From Bog-113 sp963752695 (GTDB lineage Bacteria > Acidobacteriota > Terriglobia > Bryobacterales > Bryobacteraceae): DNA of 64,000 nt. The stretch is taken from contig CAVVZB010000004.1 in the NCBI GenBank assembly GCA_963752695.1, forward strand, positions 124,001-188,000, written 5' to 3'. Of this stretch, positions 17,170 through 24,845 are shown piece after piece. Under the pieces are notes generated by a model that was not told where the DNA came from, made no database searches, and was given only the letters and a program-made list of their open reading frames with translations. Numbering within the stretch: position 1 is the stretch's first letter; each line of letters begins with the position of its first letter. The translations under genes and the position numbers were made by a program.

Positions 17170-18339
17170 TCAAACCCGTAAGGGCTGCTCCACGGAGACT
17201 GCGTTCCCGGAGTGGCTCATTACCTGTTCCATAAACTCGGGGATTTCAAATACCGCCCGGTTTCGATGCGACTTCGCGCGCTTTCGGAACCGGGCGTAGT
17301 TGTCGGTACGCAGCAGGGTCTCCACGGCTGTGTTGATTTCGCGGAAACTCGATAGCACGATCCCGACGCCCTGCTCCTGGATCCAGTCCGCGTTGTACCG
17401 TTCTTGCGGTAATGTCCAGGCGTTGCGTTCCACAATCACGGGAAGCTGCATGAAGAGAGCTTCGCTGATACTTCCAGGACCGGGCTTCCCGATAAAAAAG
17501 TCAGAGAGGTGCATCAGTTTGGGCACGTCATGGGTGAAGCCTTCGATGTGCATGGCTAGCGGCGACTTCATTTCGCGGAGCCGCTCGGCAAGCTTCTGGT
17601 TGTGCCCGCAGAGTAAAATCAGCTGCACGCGCTCCCGGCACTGACCAAGACGCCTGGCGATCGCTTCCATGTCGGATGATCCTTGGCCGCCGAATAGCAC
17701 TAGGCCCGTGGGCGCCGTCGGATGTAGTCCGAGCTTTTCGCGTTCTTTCGCCCGGCTCTTCTTGCCCACGGCGTAAAACTTGGGATTCAGAATCATCCCC
17801 GAAGCCCGGAAAATTTGCTCTTCGCAGTAGTCCATCTCGCGTGCTTGTTGGACAGCATGATCGGTCCCGCACACCAGGTACTGCTTCTGCTTCTCGATCC
17901 AGAAATGCGGAGGAAAATCGGCAAAGTCCGTCATCACCGTGATTAGACGCACCCCCGGCCGGGTGCTTTCGAGGCTTTGGAACAGCGCGCGATTGAAATT
18001 GGGGATCAGCGAGACGACCAGATCCGTCGAGACCTGGCGCCAATAACGTTCCAGCAATTCCACCTGCTGGTCGTGATATAGGCGGATGATGCCGTGCATA
18101 GCGCGCGTCAGCTGCGGCGACCCGAGCGTCCAACCCCGCTTCAAGGTGGTGTTGTACAGATCCTGCATGCGGATTCCGGTAAGCTTCCGGAATACATCCA
18201 TGGAATCGAAGAGCTCTTGCAAGTTGAGCAGTTCCAGTTTCCAGGGACGTTTCTCCTGCTGGATCACTTCGGTCAGCGCGTTGGCCGCGCTACGGTGCCC
18301 ACCACCGGCATCGAAGAAAATCAGGTGGACCGTCTTCAT
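17170..18339 (-). CDS. MGDG-synthase-like processive glycolipid glycosyltransferase
   Basis: A GT28-type glycosyltransferase, 389 residues, related to plant MGDG synthase and bacterial UgtP/MurG, predicted to add a sugar to a diacylglycerol or polyprenyl-linked lipid at the inner membrane. The N-terminus MKTVHLIFFDAGGGHRSAANAL has the family's GGGH loop; VMTDFADFPPHFW marks the end of the N domain. The C domain shows GLVLFGGQGS, HIEGFTHDVPKLM and GKPGPGSISEALFMQLPVI, the donor-nucleotide site. The ATG at 18339 is fixed by AAGGAG at 18343-18348. The divergent neighbours are a PHP hydrolase and a PAP2 phosphatase. Confidence 0.86.
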   Translation of the reverse strand: MKTVHLIFFDAGGGHRSAANALTEVIQQEKRPWKLELLNLQELFDSMDVFRKLTGIRMQDLYNTTLKRGWTLGSPQLTRAMHGIIRLYHDQQVELLERYWRQVSTDLVVSLIPNFNRALFQSLESTRPGVRLITVMTDFADFPPHFWIEKQKQYLVCGTDHAVQQAREMDYCEEQIFRASGMILNPKFYAVGKKSRAKEREKLGLHPTAPTGLVLFGGQGSSDMEAIARRLGQCRERVQLILLCGHNQKLAERLREMKSPLAMHIEGFTHDVPKLMHLSDFFIGKPGPGSISEALFMQLPVIVERNAWTLPQERYNADWIQEQGVGIVLSSFREINTAVETLLRTDNYARFRKRAKSHRNRAVFEIPEFMEQVMSHSGNAVSVEQPLRV

Positions 18340-18467
18340 CCGCTCCTTCGATTCTGACACGCGTGCTTGGCCTGTCAACTCGGTTCCTCCCCGGCAAACA
18401 GGGTCCTTCACAATTGTTTGATCTTTCCGTCACGCGACCGTGACACGCCGCGGATTATAACCAAAGC

Positions 18468-19346
18468 ATGCGATGCGACTTGCATGTGCATACACTGCAC
18501 TCGGGACTTTGCAACCTCCCGGTACTCAGCGCTTTCTGCAAAGAAAGCTATTCGGAGCCGCAAGCTGTCTATGACAAGCTCAAGCGGCAAGGGATGGACT
18601 TGATCACCATTACAGATCATGATTGTATCGATGTTGTCGAGTCGCTGCGTCATCACCCCGATTTTTTCGTCAGTGAAGAAGTAACCTGTTCCACACCCAG
18701 CGGCTCTAAGATGCATGTCGGGGTCTACGACTTGAACGATCGCCAGCATGTGCAGATCCAGGCCCGCGCCAGCGATTTCGATGCGCTGATCGCGTATCTG
18801 CGAGAACAAAACCTCTTTTTCAGCGCCAATCACATCTTCTCCAGTCTGACCGGGCGGCGCATCGCAGAGGACTTCGCATGCTTTGAAGCCGAGTTTGACG
18901 CGTTCGAGGTCTTGAACGGCTGCATGCTGGAAACGACGAACCGCAACGCTGCCGAGTTGGCCGCGAGGTTAGGCAAGATCGCCCTGGGCGGGAGCGACGC
19001 CCATACGCTTGCCACCGCGGGCTCCTGCTGGACCGAAGTCCCCGGGGCGGGCAACAAGACCGAGTTTCTGGCGGGCCTCCGCCAGCACCGGGGCACCGTG
19101 CACGGGACCAGCGGGAGTTATTATAGACTTACGCGAGATATCCTGCAGATCGGTCTGTCGATGTTCCAGACCACCCCGCTCACGATTCCAATCGCCCTAA
19201 TCGGCGGCCTCGCGCCGGTGATCACCGGCGTCAACTACTTGATGGAAAAGCAGTTCTCCGCGTTTTGGTCGCGGCGGCTCGCAAACCGGCAAGCGTCAGG
19301 GATGCCTGTGCAGGCTTCCTTGATCGAAGAAGAGGTAGCGGCGTGA
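18468..19346 (+). CDS. PHP-domain metal-dependent phosphoesterase
   Basis: PHP (polymerase and histidinol phosphatase) hydrolase, 292 residues. Metal-binding motifs: DLHVHTLHS at the very N-terminus, ITDHDCID, SANHIFS and GGSDAHTLATAGSC. The C-terminal 60 residues contain a hydrophobic stretch (TTPLTIPIALIGGLAPVITG) that could anchor it to the membrane, which is unusual for soluble PHP enzymes and matches the lipid-related neighbours. The following PAP2 gene overlaps by four bases (GTGA). Substrate unknown; a phosphoester of a lipid or sugar is a reasonable guess. Confidence 0.83.
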   Translation: MRCDLHVHTLHSGLCNLPVLSAFCKESYSEPQAVYDKLKRQGMDLITITDHDCIDVVESLRHHPDFFVSEEVTCSTPSGSKMHVGVYDLNDRQHVQIQARASDFDALIAYLREQNLFFSANHIFSSLTGRRIAEDFACFEAEFDAFEVLNGCMLETTNRNAAELAARLGKIALGGSDAHTLATAGSCWTEVPGAGNKTEFLAGLRQHRGTVHGTSGSYYRLTRDILQIGLSMFQTTPLTIPIALIGGLAPVITGVNYLMEKQFSAFWSRRLANRQASGMPVQASLIEEEVAA

Positions 19347-19873
19347 GTACGCAGTCGGTTCTCGCCTACATCAACACCCGCGATCACCGCGTGATGCGCA
19401 AAGTGAATGGATGGCGCGCGCCGCGCTGGATTCGCCTCTGGATGGTTTGCGCCACACGGGGCGGCGATGGATGGCTCTGGTCGGTCATGGGCGCGATCGT
19501 TCTGCTGTTCGGCGGGGCGGAGCGTTTCGCCGCCGTGGGTGCCGCCGCGCTGGCTGTTTCGCTGGGCATCCTACTCTTCATCCGATTGAAAAGGATTTGC
19601 AACAGAAGCCGGCCCTGCGCGACCGAGCCGCACTGCTGGGCCAGTCTGCTGCCTCCAGATCAGTTTTCATTTCCGTCCGGTCACACTATTACTGCGTTTG
19701 CGGTGGCTACACCCATCAGCCTGCACTATCCGACGCTGGTCGCGGGGCTGGTGTTCTGCGCAATCAGCGTCGCTTTATCGCGCATCATGCTGGGACTGCA
19801 TTTTTTGAGCGATGTTCTGGCTGGCTGCGCCATTGGCTGCCTGCTAGGGTATGGTGCGTATCTGGTGTTTTAG
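19343..19873 (+). CDS. PAP2-family membrane phosphatase
   Basis: Integral-membrane phosphatase, 176 residues, with the full PAP2 signature: KRICNRSRP (KX6RP), PSGHTITAF (central PSGH) and SRIMLGLHFLSDVLAG (SRX5HX3D). Known members dephosphorylate phosphatidic acid, undecaprenyl diphosphate or sphingoid phosphates on the periplasmic side. The GTG at 19343 overlaps the PHP stop as GTGA and has AGAGG just upstream, so a longer frame beginning at 19265 is rejected. The C-terminus overlaps the convergent polyprenyl synthase stop by four bases. Confidence 0.88.
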   Translation: MSTQSVLAYINTRDHRVMRKVNGWRAPRWIRLWMVCATRGGDGWLWSVMGAIVLLFGGAERFAAVGAAALAVSLGILLFIRLKRICNRSRPCATEPHCWASLLPPDQFSFPSGHTITAFAVATPISLHYPTLVAGLVFCAISVALSRIMLGLHFLSDVLAGCAIGCLLGYGAYLVF

Positions 19874-20880
19874 GATCTTCTCTCGATAACCAGATCCGCC
19901 ACGGACAGCAGCCCGCGCTGATACACGGAATCGGGCAACTCGTTAATCATCTGAACCGCGCGGTCGCTGAACTGTTGAGCTCGGTCGAGTGCGCGAACAA
20001 TGCCCCCACGCCGCTCGACGATGCCGCGTACCTGTTGGAACGGCACGCTGGCGTACGAACGATCGCGCAGCACGGCCTCGATCTGCCTCCGCTCTTCCGA
20101 GGTTGCCGTCTCGAGTGCGTATACCAGTGGAAGCGTTACCTTACCTTCGCGCAAGTCGCCGCCGACCGGCTTACCGAGCACGCTCTCCTCGGCTTTGAAG
20201 TCGAGCACGTCGTCGATTAACTGGAACGCCATTCCCAGGTTCCAGGCATACTCGCCAAGACGTTCTTCCAGAGCCGTATCTGCGCCACCGACAATGGCAC
20301 CCAGTCTGGCGCAGACGCTGAACAGACCGGACGTCTTGCGATCCACAAGTTCCATGCAATCGGCTTCAGTCACTTCCAGTTTTCCGATGCGTTCCAGTTG
20401 AATCAGTTCGCCTTCCACCATCGACTGCGTGAGCCCGATGAGCAGGTCGAGAATGTGGTAGTCACGCATGCGCAGAGCAATCTGGAAGGCTTGCATGTAG
20501 AGCCAATCGCCAGCCAGGACGCAGGTGTGATTCCCCCATTGCGCATTGGTCGACGGCCGTCCCCGGCGAGTCTCGGCCATGTCGATAACATCGTCATGGA
20601 CCAGGGTCGCGGCATGCAGCATTTCCACGACGGCGCCAAGCCGGATCGCGGCCGGATCGAGCGGTTCGCCATCAGCTGCCAAACGGGCGCAAAGAAGGAG
20701 AAGCGAGGGCCGCAACCGTTTCCCGCCGCTACTTTGCAGGTGCCGCGCGATACGCGTAACAACCTCAACGCTCGCCACCGATTCCAAGGCGAGTTCGTTT
20801 TCCACTAGCCGGAGATCCTGTTCGACCAGACCGAAAAGTTCGGGTGCGGCCGCCATCTGCCCCGCCTTACCTATGCTCAT
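19870..20880 (-). CDS. Polyprenyl diphosphate synthase (trans-type)
   Basis: Chain-elongating trans-prenyl synthase, 336 residues, making a long polyprenyl diphosphate, for instance the menaquinone side chain. First Asp-rich motif HDDVIDMAETRRGRPS near residue 90; second motif LIDDVLDFKAEE near 220; also GKRLRPSLLLL for isopentenyl diphosphate binding and KTSGLFSVCARLGA. The ATG at 20880 is chosen because the longer frame to 21012 would cover much more of tatD; even so it overlaps tatD by 14 bases. Last gene of the larC-metG-tatD run. Product chain length cannot be read reliably. Confidence 0.9.
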   Translation of the reverse strand: MSIGKAGQMAAAPELFGLVEQDLRLVENELALESVASVEVVTRIARHLQSSGGKRLRPSLLLLCARLAADGEPLDPAAIRLGAVVEMLHAATLVHDDVIDMAETRRGRPSTNAQWGNHTCVLAGDWLYMQAFQIALRMRDYHILDLLIGLTQSMVEGELIQLERIGKLEVTEADCMELVDRKTSGLFSVCARLGAIVGGADTALEERLGEYAWNLGMAFQLIDDVLDFKAEESVLGKPVGGDLREGKVTLPLVYALETATSEERRQIEAVLRDRSYASVPFQQVRGIVERRGGIVRALDRAQQFSDRAVQMINELPDSVYQRGLLSVADLVIERRS

Positions 20881-21694
20881 GGGATTCCCCAGTGTAACCA
20901 GCCCGGTGCCCGGCTGGAAACTCAAAGCGTTGGAGGCAGAGCCGCTCGAAATTTCGGGTTGTGATCGCGGCAATCGCATCGGGCGACGTGCCCCGGATCG
21001 CAGCCAGAACATTGACGGTGTCTACTATAAATGCCGGTTCATTCCGCTTTCCACGGCGTGGCACCGGCGCAAGGAACGGAGCGTCGGTTTCCACAAGCAG
21101 AAAGTCATCCGGCACCCACTGAGCGGCTTCACGAACTTCCACCGCCTTCGGAAACGTGAGTACGCCCCCAAAACTGACATGCAGGCCGAGCACCACGCAC
21201 TCCTTGGCTTGATCCAGATTGCCCGTGAAGCAGTGCATGATTCCTGGCCCACTTTCCCGCTCCCGCAGCAGAGCGAGCGTGTCGTCCCAAGCTTCCCGGG
21301 TGTGGATGATCACGGGCAGGGCTTGCCGTCCGGCGATTTGAAGCTGTTGACGAAAGACCCGCGCTTGCACGTCGCGAGGCGAAAAGTCGTAGTGGTAATC
21401 CAAACCGATCTCGCCCAAGGCCACAACTTTCGGATGCTGACAAAGCTCTTCCAGCCGCTCAAATGTTTCCGGCATCGCTTTGGAGGCATCGTGAGGATGC
21501 ACGCCTATAGAGGCGAAGGCCTGCGGGTAGCTATCCGCCAGCCGAATCGCCGCTTCCAGATCAGGCGGTCCATCGCCAGTCCCGATCGCCAGGAACCGGT
21601 CCACGCCCGCATCGCGCGCACGAGCAATCACAGCCTCCCGGTCGGTTGCGAACTGCGGGCTATCGAGATGGCAATGCGAATCGATCAGCCTCAC
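20867..21694 (-). CDS. tatD: TatD-family metal-dependent deoxyribonuclease
   Basis: TIM-barrel amidohydrolase-like nuclease, 275 residues. MRLIDSHCHLDSPQF gives the first His pair, GVHPHDASK and ALGEIGLDYHYD the central ligands, VIIHTREAWDDTL and HCFTGNLDQA the others, and VETDAPFLAPVP the final Asp. Found next to metG in many bacteria, as here, overlapping the metG stop by four bases. Cleaves DNA 3' ends in known members. Confidence 0.93.
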   Translation of the reverse strand: MRLIDSHCHLDSPQFATDREAVIARARDAGVDRFLAIGTGDGPPDLEAAIRLADSYPQAFASIGVHPHDASKAMPETFERLEELCQHPKVVALGEIGLDYHYDFSPRDVQARVFRQQLQIAGRQALPVIIHTREAWDDTLALLRERESGPGIMHCFTGNLDQAKECVVLGLHVSFGGVLTFPKAVEVREAAQWVPDDFLLVETDAPFLAPVPRRGKRNEPAFIVDTVNVLAAIRGTSPDAIAAITTRNFERLCLQRFEFPAGHRAGYTGESHEHR

Positions 21695-23622
21695 TTCAGG
21701 CGCGCACCCACCGGTACATCTTCCAGGAATCCGGCCAAAGCGGGACGGCCACCCTCAAGCGACGCGGCCACGATCATGCCCTGCGAGAGAATACCCCGCA
21801 GCTTGCGCGGTTCCAGATTGGCCACGATGACGACCCGGCGGCCCACCATCTGTTCCGGCTTATAGACTTGCGCAATGCCGGCCACGATGGTGCGCGGTTC
21901 CGGCTCGCCGATGTCGATTTTCAAATGGAGAAGCTTGTCGGCACCTTTTACCGGCTCAGCGGAAACGACCTGGCCGACGCGGAGATCCACTTTGGTGAAG
22001 TCATCAATGGTGATCCGGTCCGCAATCGGGCTGGTTCCAACTGGCGGTTCCTTGACAGCGGGCTGACCCAGAAGCGCTGCTTGTTGCAATCCAACCTCAT
22101 GCTCCAGCACCCGCATTTGCTCAATCGCGGCTGGCGCGTCGATACGCGGGAACACCCCCGCGATATCCCCGATCTTCTGGCCGGCCGGGAATTGACCCCA
22201 GTGCAGTTCCGTGAGCGCCAGAGAACTCAGCGGAGTTGTCATGCCCAGTTGACTCCAAATAGCCGTGGTTGCTTCCGGAAGCACCGGGTGTAAGAGCGCG
22301 GCTGCGAGGCGCACGGTTTCGGCAGCGGTGCCGAGCGCGATATCTAATTGGGTCCGCGACGCGTCGTCTTCGGCGCGGGCCAATTTCCAGGGCGCCTGCT
22401 CCACGATGAACTTATCTGCGGTGGCCACCAACTGCCAGATCGATTCCAGTCCGCGGGAGAATTCAAAGCGGTCGAAGAAAGCCAAGGTTGTCTCGATCAC
22501 GTGCTCCGCGGAGTTTCCGATTTCGCGGTCGAACTGCGCTGGAACTACGCCGCCGCGGTATTGCTTTACCATGGTGAGCGTCCGGTTCACCAGGTTCCCC
22601 AAGCCGTTGGCCAGATCCGAGTTGTAGCGCGCGATCAGCGCGTCATAGCTGAACGATCCATCCTGTCCGAATACGATTTCGCGGAAAAGGAAATAACGCA
22701 GAGCCTCGATTCCAATTACGCGGCGGATAGGATCAGTACGGACGATATTGCCGCGCGACTTGCTCATCTTGTCGTTCTCGAAAAGCAGCCAGCCATGGGC
22801 GAAGACAGACTTGGGTAATGGCAAGTCCGCCGCCATCAGAAAGGCGGGCCAGAACACGGCATGGAATCTGACGATCTCTTTCCCTACCAGGTGCAGGTCG
22901 GCGGGCCACTGGCTGCCACTGCGAACCGCGCTCAGATAACCAATCAGCGCGTCGAACCAGACATAGAAGACATGCTTGCCTTCGACGGGAAGCGGAATGC
23001 CCCATTTCAAGGACGTGCGGCTGATGGATAGATCTTGCAGCCCCTGCTTTACAAAGCCAATTACTTCATTACGGCGGGACTCGGGCTGGATAAAGCCGCG
23101 ATCCGACTCATACATTTGCAGAAGCCGGTCCTGGAACGCCGAAAGTTTGAAGAAGTAATTCTCCTCGGTTACCGACTCAGTGGGCCGTCCGCAAAACGGG
23201 CACGCATCGCCAGGCTTTGCATCGTTAACGTAGAGTTCGTCGAAGACGCAGTATTGCCCGGTGTAACTTCCCTTATAAATGTAGCCGTTGGCTTGACAGC
23301 GCTGAAAGAGCCACTGCACCGTTTCCTGATGCTTGGGGTCGGTGGTGCGAATGAACTGGTCGTAATCGACATGCAACGTGTCCCATTGGCGGCGGAACTC
23401 GGCGGAGACCACATCGGCAAACTCTTTAGGAGTGCGCCCGCAAGCTTCAGCAGAGCGCTCCACCTTCTGCCCGTGCTCATCGGTTCCGGTAGTCAGGGTG
23501 ACATCGTAGCCTTGCATGCGCTTCAGGCGCTTGATGGTGTCAGCGGCCAACGTCGTATAGGTGTGGCCAATGTGCGGCGCGGCGTTCACGTAATAGAGCG
23601 GCGTCGTTAAGTAATATTTCAT
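21691..23622 (-). CDS. metG: Methionyl-tRNA synthetase with C-terminal tRNA-binding domain
   Basis: Charges tRNA-Met. 643 residues: class I catalytic core with PHIGHTYTTLAAD (HIGH) at about 16 and KMSKSRGN near 300, an anticodon-binding helical domain (about 370-520), and a C-terminal EMAP/Trbp111-type OB domain (DFTKVDLRVGQV, VAGIAQVYKPEQMVG) that aids dimerisation and tRNA binding. The zinc knuckle reads YCVFDELYV...CPFCGRP, so the second Cys of the first pair is Asp. The start overlaps larC by four bases. Confidence 0.96.
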   Translation of the reverse strand: MKYYLTTPLYYVNAAPHIGHTYTTLAADTIKRLKRMQGYDVTLTTGTDEHGQKVERSAEACGRTPKEFADVVSAEFRRQWDTLHVDYDQFIRTTDPKHQETVQWLFQRCQANGYIYKGSYTGQYCVFDELYVNDAKPGDACPFCGRPTESVTEENYFFKLSAFQDRLLQMYESDRGFIQPESRRNEVIGFVKQGLQDLSISRTSLKWGIPLPVEGKHVFYVWFDALIGYLSAVRSGSQWPADLHLVGKEIVRFHAVFWPAFLMAADLPLPKSVFAHGWLLFENDKMSKSRGNIVRTDPIRRVIGIEALRYFLFREIVFGQDGSFSYDALIARYNSDLANGLGNLVNRTLTMVKQYRGGVVPAQFDREIGNSAEHVIETTLAFFDRFEFSRGLESIWQLVATADKFIVEQAPWKLARAEDDASRTQLDIALGTAAETVRLAAALLHPVLPEATTAIWSQLGMTTPLSSLALTELHWGQFPAGQKIGDIAGVFPRIDAPAAIEQMRVLEHEVGLQQAALLGQPAVKEPPVGTSPIADRITIDDFTKVDLRVGQVVSAEPVKGADKLLHLKIDIGEPEPRTIVAGIAQVYKPEQMVGRRVVIVANLEPRKLRGILSQGMIVAASLEGGRPALAGFLEDVPVGARLK

Positions 23623-24779
23623 CGAATGGATTTCTGGTACTCGTAGATAGCTTCGGCGACGACCTGTTTTAGCGGCACGGACTGAGCGAGAGCAAGGGCC
23701 CGGCAGTCGTCATACTCGGGCGCCGCATTCCCGGACTGGGCGACCTTCACCCGGATCATTCCGTACTTGGTTTGGACTTCGATGATCCGCCGCTCTTCCA
23801 CGATTCGTTCCGCGGTGTAGGAGCGCACCCCGAGGGTGGACGTTTCCGCGAAGACAATGCCGGCGAGCATCTCGCGCTCGGCGGGATTGCAAATGACCTT
23901 TAGCAGCGACCCGGGGCGGTTCTTTTTCATTGCGAGCGGTTGTAAGCTGACGTCGAGGGCGCCAGCTTGCAGCAGGCGTTCCATCGCGTAGCCCAAGATC
24001 TGAGGATTCGAGTCGTCAATATTCGCTTCCATGACACAGACCGATGTGGATTCGGGCGCGGAAGACGCACGGCCCACCAGAACACGCAGCACGTTGGCTT
24101 GTTGGCGGAAGTCCTTATCGCCAGCGCCATAGCCGATGCGTTCGATGGTCATGGCGGGCATCGGTCCGAATGCCCGGGCAAGAACGCTTGCCACGGCGGC
24201 TCCGGTGGGGGTGGTGAGTTCCACCGCGGGACCGTGCGCGTAAACCGGCTTTCCGATAAGCAGGGCGGCGGTAGCGGGAGCTGGCACCGGCAACGTTCCA
24301 TGCTCGGTTTCCACCGTACCGGAACCGGCATTCACTGGAGAGCAGAAGATGGCTTCGGCGTTTAGCAGATGGAAGCCCATGCAGGCGCCAACAATGTCGG
24401 TGATCGAGTCCACCGCACCCACTTCGTGGAAGTGCACCTTCTCCACGGGCACGCCGTGAACAGCCGCTTCGCACTGACCCAGGCGCTCGAAAACAAGCGT
24501 CGCGTTGCGCTGGACAACGGGCGGCAGGTTGGCGGCCGCGATCATCTTCAGGATTCCACTCAGGTGGCGGTGAACCTTCTGCTCCGGCGCGTCCACGTGA
24601 AACTTCAGGGCTCCGATGCCGCGTCGCAGCACGCGCTCAAAACGCACGGAGACGCCCGTGCCAAGAGAAGAGACGGCGTCCGCGATAGCTCCAGAGTCGG
24701 CGCCGGCATCGGCCAGCGCGCCCACCAACATGTCCCCGCTAAGTCCGGAGAATGCGTCTAAGTAACAGAGGATCGCCAA
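23619..24779 (-). CDS. larC: LarC-type nickel-pincer cofactor chelatase
   Basis: LarC inserts nickel in the lactate-racemase pincer cofactor using CTP. 386 residues in a single frame, without the programmed frameshift seen in Lactobacillus plantarum. Motifs: LDAFSGLSGDMLVGALAD at the N-terminus, HRHLSGILKMI, VHFHEVGAVDSITDIVG and a C-terminal EANIDDSNPQILGYAMERLL. LarB, LarE and the racemase are not in the window, so the client enzyme is elsewhere. First gene of a four-gene overlapping run with metG, tatD and the polyprenyl synthase. Confidence 0.9.
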   Translation of the reverse strand: MAILCYLDAFSGLSGDMLVGALADAGADSGAIADAVSSLGTGVSVRFERVLRRGIGALKFHVDAPEQKVHRHLSGILKMIAAANLPPVVQRNATLVFERLGQCEAAVHGVPVEKVHFHEVGAVDSITDIVGACMGFHLLNAEAIFCSPVNAGSGTVETEHGTLPVPAPATAALLIGKPVYAHGPAVELTTPTGAAVASVLARAFGPMPAMTIERIGYGAGDKDFRQQANVLRVLVGRASSAPESTSVCVMEANIDDSNPQILGYAMERLLQAGALDVSLQPLAMKKNRPGSLLKVICNPAEREMLAGIVFAETSTLGVRSYTAERIVEERRIIEVQTKYGMIRVKVAQSGNAAPEYDDCRALALAQSVPLKQVVAEAIYEYQKSIR

Positions 24780-24845
24780 TTAGCCAGTATCTCATCGCGA
24801 CAGATAAACCAGCGCGAGACACCGGCGATCGGCGCCCAGCGGCGG

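Noticed and set aside
20546..21865. 439-codon plus-strand frame across polyprenyl synthase, tatD and metG
   Set aside because: No family features, and it is antisense to three well-recognised genes.
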